From assembly GCA_030737835.1 (NCBI GenBank), contig CM060852.1, positions 9,592,507 to 9,656,506 of the forward strand: DNA of 64,000 nucleotides, given 5' to 3'. The notes below the pieces were generated by a model. The model did not search any database. It was not told where the DNA came from and saw only the letters and a program-made list of their open reading frames with translations. This DNA is from Acorus gramineus. Taxonomy: Eukaryota; Streptophyta; Magnoliopsida; Acorales; Acoraceae. The position numbers and the translations under genes were made by a program. Below are positions 47,001 to 55,845 of this stretch, piece after piece; within the stretch, counting starts at the first letter, position 1; every line of letters begins with the position of its first letter.

Positions 47001-50000
47001 TTCCTACATTCTCTCAAAATTTTTCAAGAGAACTTACAAGCAGAAAACAGAAAGAAAGGACAAATGGAAGGAGCAACCTACCTCATTTATATCATATTTT
47101 GCCTCCCGAAGCCTCTCACTCCAAAAGGTAATGTCCCAATGGTTCAAGTCATCAGCTTCCACAGCACCTTGTTCTTTAGCAAACACCTTCAGGTCCTCCA
47201 TTTCTGATAGATATTTAGAAGTTATGTGACTAAAACTGTTTTTATAATGAGATAAAACAGGACATTCAAGATTATTGCAGAAAAATTCTATTGCTCCAGC
47301 AGATATCACAAAATGAAATTTAAACAAAGATTATTATTGCTTATAAACAGTTATATTAGTAGAACACAACTTTTACAACAATCCCATAAGGCATTAATAG
47401 GAGAACTTGTGGGTAGGTCAACGTTTAAAGAATTAATGCAGATCCTAATGAACCACATGATCTCAGTCGCTTATCAAGGCCCATTCTAAAAATATTGATA
47501 TCGTAAAGAAAAAAATAGAGGTACAATTTTAACTTAGTTTAGTTCATCAAAGATACATAGTTATATGATTTTGATATGTTAATTTTTATTTTTAAACCAG
47601 ATCCATCAATTAACTATTTATTATTTGATTCAAACACAAATATGTTCAAATTTGTGTAAGCTTAGTTTAGTTCATCAAAGATACATAGTTATATGATTTT
47701 GATATGTTAATTTTTATTTTTGAAACAGATCCATCAATTAAATATTTATTATTTGATTCAAACACAAATTTGTTCAAATTTTTGTAAGCCAAGCTTTGCT
47801 TAACAGGTAAGCACCAACTTCTCCCAAACGACGACTGGGTTACAATCCCATACCTAGTGTCCTTGCAATTCAAATTCTTTATTGATTGATACTCTATATT
47901 GAATATGAGAAAATTTCTTAAGAACATCTCCTAGTTTTGTGTAATGTTTGCTAACTGTGGATAAAAGATGAAGAATGGTTCATTGTTTGATAAATTTAAA
48001 AAACATGAAAAATAAATTTAATGACCTTTTAGTAAAAATGTTTGCTACATTGTGATGACTGTGATGCTACTCCTCCTCGGTTGGTCCACTAATTACAAAG
48101 TAGTGTACATATATGTGGATGAATCCCCATGGTCCATATACTATCCTTCCCTTTTGCACACTGATCTTCTTAGATTCTCTATCGTTGTTTATAGACTTGT
48201 TCACAATTCTCTTTCTACTTTATATTTTTACTTGTGAAGAAAAACAATCTTGTATTTGTTAGTGCACAAGGCCATGATGAGTCATACCATCTTTTCTCTC
48301 AGAAAACAGAAAATGAGCAGAAATGGAGGATGTCATGTTTTGTTAAGGCATCTACCTTGAATTGCAGCTTTCCAAGAAGCACTCCGAAGCTTTTCCAGGA
48401 GCTCTTCTGCTTTCTCAACAGTGGCCATTTTCATTGCCATACTCACCTAGACAAAAGACAGCTTCCTGAAAAATTCTCGGAAAGGACAAAGCAGAAGAAA
48501 ACCAACACCATACCTCCGCATAGTTGTTGTATCCAAGAAGTTTTGCCTTCTCCAGCCTTAGCTTGAGAATTTGATCAATAATAGCAGTGTTATCAAAATC
48601 CCCACTAGATGCACGGGTATAATAAGCACGATAAACTTCTTCACGTAAAGAACGATTCCGTGCATGTTGCATAACAGGTAGGTAGCTTGGAGCATCCAAT
48701 GTGATCATCCATGGCCCATTCTCAGCAGTAGCCATTACATGACCCTGTGGGAGGAGAAGGCATGGAGAAAGGTGGTCACTCACATGCACAAATGTAATGT
48801 ATTAATTGCATTATATGCATAACTTTTCAGGTTTCATTGATGGATACCTTGGATACTGCTGTTTGTGCGGCCAGACCAAGTGCAGAAGGGGGCAATCCTT
48901 CAATCTCGTTCTTATCTGTAATCAACTTTTCAAATTTTTTGATGGAATCCAATACATTTTCACCAAATTTCTGTGACAATTTTTCAAGTTCCTGAAACCA
49001 AATGAATGTAAGATGAGAGAAAACAAATCTAGTTAATGAAGAAAAGGAGATCTCTCTCCTACTACAATTAAACGAATTGCATCCAACCATTAAGCAAACA
49101 ATTTGTCAATTTCAAAGAGAATCCTTTCTCTTTTTTATCTTTTCTCAAAGAAATACTTTTTTTTTATTATTATAGTTTCAATGTTAACATGCATGAACTT
49201 GGCTACTAAAGATGACGAGGTGTGGAAGAAGAAAGCTGAACTGGGGTTTGCTCACTTGATGTTAATGCATTCAACAATTCCCTGGCTCTAAATTCTCAGC
49301 AGGCTCCCCAGTGACAGAGGATCAATTTTTATGGTCTAGAAGGTTTATGAAATATCTGTACACTAGCGAAGGTTCAGATGTTTAATACCAGCTTTCACCT
49401 GGACCTTGTGATTAAATATAGTTATAAACAGAGTGATAGGATCTGTATATGCCCTGAGCATGATCTCTCTTGTGTTCTGTGCAGTGGGGAAGATCAGAAA
49501 ACATTTCTTTTGAGAAAGGTAGACAACGTACCACGATGTATTAAGATAAGTCATACGAAGTCAGAAGATACAGAGGGACCAAGAAAATGGTAGAATAAAA
49601 GAGGATAGAAAAACACATAATCAGGTCATCCACCCGATGCCAGCTAGGAACAGTAGATGAGCTTTCTACATTGGATGAAAGTTATGCCTAGTTTCACTCC
49701 TCAATCACAGGTTTCGTGCGGGAAGATCAGAGAGCATAGCTTCAGAATCTATTTGTTAAATACCCTTTCAGTATAAGGATATGACTAAAGCTGGAAAATG
49801 CTAGGGGTAAACTTCTTAATGCCAACTCAATTTTTCAGGAATTTCATTACCAACAGAAGGAGGTCTATTCCCATGATGCCACATGCAGTGTGCTAAGCCA
49901 TTTGGCTATCTAGGAATGAGAAGCTATTTGGATGGAAAGAGTGCATTTTGAAAATACTTATGCTAGTGATGTGTTTATGCTACGTGATTGGAGTACCAAT

Positions 50001-52752
50001 ACCCTAAGGGCTGAGACATGCAGTATTTCTGAAGGGATGTTTTCCATTGAGTGAAGTATATAATGTGGGATTTGGTGTCTTTGAGGGGAGATTCCTCGTG
50101 TCCCCTTTTCTTCTCTTCTTTTTTCTTTCTTTTGCTTCTTTGTGTTTGTTCTCTTGCTTCCAAGTTTTAATAAAACTGGCAACACTACCCATTTCATATC
50201 TTTTTTCAGAATATTGTTGTTTCATATCTTTTTCAGAACAAAATTAATAAAATTTGCTAGTCTCATTACCCATCTCACATACTATCTTGGCAGTATGGTG
50301 TCTTTGAGGGGAGATTCCTGGAATGAATTATTTGATCGCTGAATATTTGATTCTTACTTCAACTTGGAGTATTTTCACAATTTTCCATTCATTTATTCCC
50401 GAAATACAAAGTTTTTTAGCCCTTGATTTAGCATGAGCTATGCTTGGTGTCCAAAAAGGTCCTTGATTCTATCCTTAAGAAAGCAAAAGAGTATACTCAG
50501 CCATATTGAAGTACAGATTTCAATTGATACCTTTTAATCACTTGGGTTTGTGATAATTTATATAATACATATGCTTGGGACAATAAAGAGAAATCCCAAT
50601 AAATCTTTGATTTATTATTAAGATTACTATTAGAAAACGAATTTCTTATAGTAGAAATTAGCTGAATGATATTTTGATTTTTTTCATCATTTTTCTTCTA
50701 TAATTACAGAAGCCTGTATGCATTCTATTCAATCATATCTTCATAAAGATATATGCAGAATAAAAGAAATACATAAATAAAACCATCCCCACATATGGAT
50801 TCTCAAACAGACTTAATGATTCTGGTATGATATGAGTAACATTAAATCATTCAATTATCCATTTAAAAGAGAAAACAGAAAACACAATCACCAATTAAAG
50901 ATTACCTGTTCGATTTTATTGAATTGTTCTCTTTTGTCATCTTCAAGAGAAACTCCATTAAGAACTGCCTCCTTCACCTGACCTGCACAAGAAAGAGATT
51001 ATGTGCATTAAAGAAAAAGCAAAACCACATAACTGTATGGGTGAAAATTCCTGCAAAAATAATTGGTAATCAGATGTCACATAAGAGATAGAGTTGTTTG
51101 GTGCAAAACCCAACTAATAATGCTGATATTTTATATTCATCTTCAATAACATATTTGATTATAATACAAAGTGCATTGACAAGTAATTAGAAATTGAGAC
51201 AAGTGATAATAACAGTGAAGAGTTTTGGATCATACACTGCCAAAATGTTTAGAAATTGAGAAACATTTCCATGATATGGAATTAAAGGAAATTAATTTTA
51301 ATGTCAATGAAACCAGAGGGCCAATTAAAACACATGCATTCTTTAATTGAAAACATGAATATTATTAAAGTCAAAAGTGCATAATACCTTCTACTATCCT
51401 TTTTTGAGCATCGTTCAATTCTTCCCAGCTTGATGATTCTTGCATGGCCTTAAATGCATTGTAGATGGGTTTGCTTTGTCCCAACCTAAGCTGAAATTTT
51501 ACTTTCTCTGGCTGTTTAGGAGGAAAATCTTGTCTTAGTGCTCTGAACGAATTGATTCTTATTTTTAAAAGAAACAATGAGACCTTTTTCCCATTATTCT
51601 CAGTGATATTGCAACATCATGTAAAATATGCCAGCCACACACAGATGACTATTTTTCACTATAGTGAAAATTTGAAAATATAAATAAAAACAAACATATA
51701 GGAGCAGACGTTGATTTAGCAATGAAATAAAACATGTAAAACTAAATATTATAAAACATACTATTGATATAATAGTGAATTTTCATCAAATTTATACTCT
51801 GGAACATGGCAATAGGATAAATTGATGGCATCCACACTCTGGAACATGGCATTAGGAATATCATTTTTTGTATCGAACTCCATAGGGAACAACACTTGAT
51901 GGAAAATTGAGGCATGATAGGAGATCGGATAAACATATGACGTAGAAATTTTATTATGCCACTCATGATGATTGTCTTTATCTGTATCAGTTTCCACACA
52001 GCCTAGCCAAACTAAGCCAGCAGACGTAATATCCCTCTGTACTGAAACCTCTCAATATATCAAACTTTTTATATCACAAATTCCATAATTAAAAAAAATC
52101 AACGAAAACGCATGCAAATACTAACAGTCCAGATTCAAAAAAATCATAGAACAGAAGATTTCAAACCTGAACTTCCTCGACAGCAGACCGCAGCTCGGGA
52201 CAGTCCTTGACCGCCTTGAGGTGGTTGACGGCGCCCCAGACAACTTGAAGCCCATCGACGATCCTCTCCAGCGGCTCCACCAGCCTCGGCCACGTCGGCT
52301 CCACCCTACTCTCCAGATCCACCAAGTCCCCCTCCTAAAACCACAAAAAAAAAAAAACCAATCAAAACCCCCATCCAAACAAACAAAAAAAAAACAACAG
52401 AATCAAAATGAGAGAAACTCACGAGTTTCTTCAAGAGAGCTCGGATCCCGGGGCGGACGTGCTCGGGGTTGACGGCGTCGAAAGGGGGGAAGACGAAATC
52501 CTGGAGGAGCGGATTGTTGCCTTCTAGGGTTTCTCCACCGAGAACGGACGAGGACGACGAAGACGCCATGGACGAGGAGGAGCAGGAGAAGAAGCTGGGG
52601 GAGGTGGAGCGGGAGAGGTGGGAGAGGCAGAAGGAGAAGGAGGAGGACCAGAGGGGACAGGGGAAGGATTTATGGGAGAGGAAGGGGTGAGAGAGAGGAA
52701 GACGAGGGACTGATGAGCGTGCGAGGGGTATTAAAGACGCGGTGACGAGCAT
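35052..52752 (-). CDS. OOP: oligopeptidase A, organellar (OOP/TOP1-like)
   Basis: An M3-family zinc metallopeptidase; the Arabidopsis relative (At5g65620) degrades targeting peptides and other short peptides in chloroplasts and mitochondria. Seventeen exons: 52752-52423, 52334-52167, 51511-51388, 50982-50906, 48991-48848, 48744-48514, 48446-48356, 47203-47082, 41055-40948, 40859-40614, 40372-40227, 39662-39545, 38156-37997, 37910-37879, 37663-37598, 35465-35394, 35138-35052. The frame holds throughout; 773 residues against 791 in Arabidopsis. Zinc site HEFGH 553-557; third ligand probably E583 in [12 protein letters not shown]. The N-terminal 90 or so residues are Ser/Leu/Arg-rich, like an organelle transit peptide. 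An in-frame ATG at 52854 would add 34 residues. Intron 8 (6 kb) holds the giant inverted repeat and intron 15 (2.1 kb) a solo LTR and a hAT MITE. A cytosolic form is less likely because of the N-terminus. Confidence 0.93.
35640..35745 (-). mobile_element. SINE-like fragment, minus strand
   Basis: On the minus strand, GATTAGCCGGTCAACACACC is A-box-like and GGGAGTTCAGGTCCC is B-box-like, at tRNA-type spacing. It ends in AATAAAAGTC. It lies in intron 15 of the oligopeptidase gene. Confidence 0.5.
36203..36642 (-). mobile_element. solo LTR, 440 bp, minus strand
   Basis: Both ends read TGATGCA...TGCATCA. Flanking five bases are AGCTA (left) and AGCGA (right), a 4-of-5 match. On the minus strand GGTCTATAAATAAACC gives a TATA box and, about 110 bases downstream, GCAATAAAGG a poly-A signal, the R-U5 layout of an LTR. 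Three near-copies of AATTTGATTG(G/A)NCCAT at 36400-36520 are probable upstream repeats. Located in intron 15 of the oligopeptidase gene. Confidence 0.65.
36906..37420. mobile_element. hAT-type MITE with GGCTCG subterminal repeats
   Basis: Terminal inverted repeats TAGGGGTAGTAAACGAG and (reverse) TAGGGCTGGTAAACGAG are flanked by an exact 8-bp duplication ATTACCAG (36898-36905 and 37421-37428), the hAT target length. The interior is packed with more than twenty GGCTCG/CGAGCC hexamers in both orientations, a transposase-binding type arrangement. No transposase gene; 515 bp. In intron 15 of the oligopeptidase gene. Confidence 0.85.
39769..39802 (+). repeat. C run plus (GT)n microsatellite
   Basis: A run of nine or so C's, then a (GT)n run, in intron 12 of the oligopeptidase gene. 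Confidence 0.8.
42695..42915. repeat. cluster of GAGACGG...CCGTCTC palindromes, left arm
   Basis: Three or four units in a row, each built as GAGACGGATTATATA and its mirror, mostly set between TTTACACTGG and CCAGTGTAAA. The first unit, 42704-42731, is a perfect 28-bp palindrome. Its TATATA core makes each a strong hairpin. The cluster starts about 90 bases from the element end, the usual place for transposase-binding repeats. Confidence 0.85.
43136..44072 (-). CDS. plant mobile domain (PMD) fragment, left arm
   Basis: Two exons, 44072-43725 and 43639-43136, with a GT-AG intron. Segments such as [31 protein letters not shown] and RYMEWYW are those of the C-terminal part of transposon-derived PMD proteins (MAIN-like; often labelled serine/threonine phosphatase 7 long-form homologue). 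The N-terminal part of the domain is absent because the arm stops at the centre of symmetry. Exon 2 is Asp/Pro/Ser-rich and ends [10 protein letters not shown]. It has almost the same sequence as the copy at 44251-45190 on the other strand. It is transposon cargo, not a host gene, and it reads in the same direction as the oligopeptidase gene around it. Confidence 0.6.
44251..45190 (+). CDS. plant mobile domain (PMD) fragment, right arm
   Basis: Mirror copy of 43136-44072: exons 44251-44598 and 44684-45190. The frame is open upstream of the ATG to a stop at 44176, so the methionine is only the first available one and not necessarily the true start. Compared with the left copy there are about four residue changes in exon 1 (for example K/E at position 5 and ERI/KRK near position 92). 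Exon 2 has a few more and one extra codon. It opposes the direction of the host gene. Confidence 0.6.
45415..45630. repeat. cluster of GAGACGG...CCGTCTC palindromes, right arm
   Basis: Mirror image of 42695-42915 with the same order of units. One unit near 45597-45622 is two bases shorter in its TA core than its partner and is now imperfect, a small difference that has built up between the arms. Confidence 0.8.
46015..46551. mobile_element. hAT-type MITE with GGGTT subterminal repeats
   Basis: Ends TAGGGTGCAACTCGG and (reverse) TAGGGGTGCAACTTGG are inverted repeats. Just inside are arrays of GGGTT (plus) and AACCC (minus) motifs. The 8-bp flanks (about CGGCTCTA and AGGCTAGA) agree at only 5 of 8 positions. 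The structure matches the hAT MITE at 36906-37420 but with a different subterminal motif. In oligopeptidase intron 8. Confidence 0.65.
46552..46997 (+). mobile_element. LINE 3' end remnant with poly-A
   Basis: A stretch that reads HVVCWSTW with a run of Asn/Asp/Trp codons, like the zinc-finger end of plant LINE reverse transcriptases (CWxIWxxRN), followed by an untranslated part and a run of about 17 A's at 46979-46995. Short and decayed. A comparable phrase (HAVCWAIWLSQNE) is at 63060-63130. Confidence 0.45.
47533..47788 (+). repeat. two-copy 128-bp tandem duplication
   Basis: CTTAGTTTAGTTCATCAAAG at 47533 recurs at 47661 and both copies continue through CATAGTTATATGATTTTGAT and TTATTTGATTCAAACACAAA. 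Only a few bases differ. In oligopeptidase intron 7. Confidence 0.85.
47790..47935 (+). mobile_element. SINE-like fragment
   Basis: GCTTAACAGGTAAGCACC as a weak A box and GACTGGGTTACAATCCC as a B box, at tRNA-type spacing, directly after the tandem duplication. No clear A tail. Confidence 0.4.
49100..50880. other. oligopeptidase intron 4
   Basis: Long intron (48992-50905). It contains a probable retroelement 3' region at about 49940-50180, ending in a CT-rich stretch and TTAATAAAACTGG. An exact 23-bp direct repeat lies at 50074-50096 and 50297-50319. A near-duplicate of GTTTCATATCTTTTTTCAGA occurs twice at 50190-50240. No gene seen. Confidence 0.6.
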
Positions 52753-53385
52753 GGTGAGTAGTAGTGATAATGGTAGGGTTGCTAAAACGGGAAGACGAGA
52801 CGGTGGTCCGGGTCGGCGTTTCGGACGGGTCGTTTGTTGTTGCGTGGAGGACATGTTTTTATCTTCGGACCGTTGGGAGGATAATAGCTTGGGGTGGGGG
52901 TTTTTCTTGGATCGTTACGCTGACCCCACGTTTGGTTCGAGAATAGGTTATCTGGGAATAGAATAATTGCTATTTTTGTTAGATTTATAAATAAATAAAC
53001 CTTTTAAAAGAATGAAAAATATATCCTACGTTTATATTCCTCGTGTTATCAGGGTTTAATTTTGATTTTTAGGAATCATTATTGATATTGAAATGATACA
53101 AATGTTTTCTCAAATAATTGAAAATCTTAATGATTTCCAATTTAAATAGATTATTCTTTTGATTGTTTTTTCACCTCCCGTTTCTCCTTTTTTTTTAATT
53201 GGAAGTGAAGTGAGTATTAATGATTTTCAGTTTAAATAGACTATTCTGTTTTTTATCAAAAAATCTTAAACATACTATTTTTTTTGGAAATAGCGTTTTT
53301 GATTGTTTCCAAATTAACAATCCATTCCAACAATGAACCATTAAGTTTTAGTGTATTTACACGCCTGATTAAAAAATAAAAAGTT

Positions 53386-53417
<32 letters not shown>

Positions 53418-53967
53418 CTTTGCACATGATAATTATATCATTACAAACCTAGTTAATTGTAGGGAAAATACTCAAAAAAACCATCTAAGTATTAAAAAAT
53501 ACTTAAATAAGTCATATTTTTAAATTCTACTTTAGAAGGTCTTCTTTAACATTTTTTTTTTCAATATAAATCTGTAATTCTGCTATTTGTTATAGCTGAA
53601 TTAAACTCAACTATGATTAATTTCTAACGGTCTTTAAATGTTTGAAAAAGATTGGTCGTTGAATATCTCCTATATTTATCGGTTGAATTATCTTCATACT
53701 TTTATCATATTTTTTTCCATGTGTAAGATTGTCAAATATTTATCATATATAAACTTTGATCAATCAATCTTCTATTCACTAATTCAGTTTCAAATATTGT
53801 CATAGAATCAGTCTAGACATTTTGAACTGGTATAAGGAACATTTTCTGTATCATTATTTTTTGTTCATAATTTGTCCATTGCATATGACTATGTTTATGT
53901 TTGATATTCGAGAGTTATCTGGCTTAAAATTCATTTTGAATCTCACATTCAGTTTCCCAAACATAAA

Positions 53968-54218
53968 TGACTAAGGTCCCCACACGCTGTAGCGGGGCGG
54001 TGGAGACACCCTCCCCCTTGGGGGAGGTTGTGAGGTCAAGACTTGCCAAGCGCAAGAAAGGAAAAAAAATAGTGTTAGTCTCTCTAAAGACCGATGTGTT
54101 TATAGACTTTCCTAGCCAAGTTCCTGCAGCCCTCTGGGCTGGCTGTTAAAAGGTCTCTCGTGGCTGGTACCTCTATGCTCGGGATGCAAAGTCTTTCTAT
54201 CAAAAAAAAATAAAAAAA
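53968..54218 (+). mobile_element. tRNA-derived SINE with A-rich tail
   Basis: GCTGTAGCGGGGCGGTGGAG (A-box-like) and GGTTGTGAGGTCAAGACTT (B-box-like) are followed by a roughly 180-bp body ending GTCTTTCTATC and an A-rich tail with a T interruption. The 3' end resembles 58085-58122 (GTTCTTTGTCAC plus A-rich tail), so both probably belong to one lineage. Confidence 0.65.
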
Positions 54219-54658
54219 ATACGAATGACTGAGAATCAATGAAGCTCTGAATTCAGAGTCAGATTCTCATGCAGTTCTACCTCAACTTGATTACTAGACT
54301 GTATGTCCATCTCACCATATGCCAACAATGCATTGCTATGGTCAAAATTAAACAGATATGGTGGAAAAACAAAACGTCGGGCCAAAAGTGGTCTGTTTAT
54401 CCATTTTGAAGCAAGCATTCTTAATATATATACATTTTAATGGAAGAAATTCTGGACCATCACTTCTCTATAAATCACAAGCAAATGCCATGTAGTTATC
54501 ACCTCGTTCGTCTTTGTTAAATTAAAATGCTACTGCCACGATCCATCTGCTTGCTGCACATAAAATGAGCAAATTAGTAGTGTAAATTTGATTAGAGACT
54601 GACATGAAACGGCATTTGAAATAAACTACTTTCATTTACAAAACCATATGATAATAAA

Positions 54659-55494
54659 AGGGAAAAATCATCTTAACTCCCTGAAATCTTCTTAAAATCA
54701 TAAAAAGTCACTCTAAAGTCAGAAAATCATTCTAGATCCCCATAAAATGTATATGGTTAACGAATTTAGTCCCATGGTCAAGCGTATATTGAAATAAATC
54801 CTTAGAAACTTACTAAAATTGGATTAAGTCTCTACAAACTTTATTAAGACAGTTTAGTTTTTTTGTAAGACAAAAACACCCCCGTTATTTTTCAATATTC
54901 TCATCTCCTGAAATGTCATCTTCATCTGTAAAAAAAAATATCGATCAAATCTCATTTGATCTATAAAATTGAGTCATTTTTCAACATTTTCACCTTAATC
55001 TCATTACAGAGATTGAACAAAAAAAATAACAACTTCATCAACTCCATTACAAAATCAGTAGAGAAAACAATTTAAAAATCCAATCAAAATTCTATAATAC
55101 ATTCTTAACTTCAAATTAGTAGCAATAAAAAACATAACACCTTGATTATAAAACTATAATTTGTTTAATAAAATTTAAATAAATTAGTATATATTTTTAG
55201 ATAATCACATGGAGTTTTTGTGATTTTAAGAAGATTTCATGGAGTTAAGATGATTTTTAAATTTTTCGATTTTCATAAGTTTTCAAGGAGTTATATTGAT
55301 TTTTTTCAACAAAGAAAATAAATTTTAAAAGGGTAATTTATCATGCATGGTTAGGTTAACCACACATCTGGTCAGTTATAAGGACTAAAATAAATATTAT
55401 CTAATAAGATAGGGACCTGAGTGAATTTACCAATTTTACAAGAATTTTTTCTGATTTTCATAAATTTCCAGGGAGCTAGATCGATTTTTCCCTA
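54659..55494. mobile_element. Mutator-like non-autonomous element
   Basis: The left end GGGAAAAATCATCTTAACTC and the right end in reverse GGGAAAAATCGATCTAGCTC are inverted repeats and stay similar for about 45 bases. Both ends are flanked by TAATAAAA, giving an 8-bp (possibly 9-bp with one change) target duplication. A further mirror-like segment at 55200-55310 suggests nested or repeated arms. AT-rich, no coding content. Confidence 0.6.
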
Positions 55495-55845
55495 ATAAAA
55501 AATATAGACATAAGAAGGAATCACCCAAATGAGTTAAAAAATGATCTAAAAAATGATCGCACGTTTACTTTAATTGACATTTTTGTCAATACAATTATAA
55601 CCTTCTTTCTAATATGGTTATGAATTTTGGTGGACATTTCTTCTTGCTTCAAATAAGTAATTACATAGAATGATATATCATATATGCCAATGCGAAAAAG
55701 GTAGAATAAGGGAAAAAAGGAAGTCCTCATCAAGTATCACACATAAATCTATCAGCTGTTGAGGAAATATTTAAGCTTTTCAGACTGGTGTGAGTGTATT
55801 GAGGTGAATTTAGAAGAACCTCACCGAGTAGTATCAGATCTTCGT

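Larger units (their letters stand above)
52753..55845. other. intergenic: oligopeptidase promoter side and SHMT 3' side
   Basis: Next to the oligopeptidase start the DNA is GC-richer up to about 52960, consistent with its promoter and leader. A (TA)n run is at 53391-53417. A SINE (53968-54218) and a long-TIR element (54659-55494) follow. Otherwise AT-rich with no gene seen. Confidence 0.7.

Noticed and set aside
47850..47870. tRNA gene
   Set aside because: A B-box-like motif is present but the cloverleaf arms and acceptor stem do not pair. It is better seen as a SINE.
35052..52752. Two separate peptidase genes split by the 6-kb intron
   Set aside because: Exon phases join across intron 8 without a break and the product matches the family end to end.
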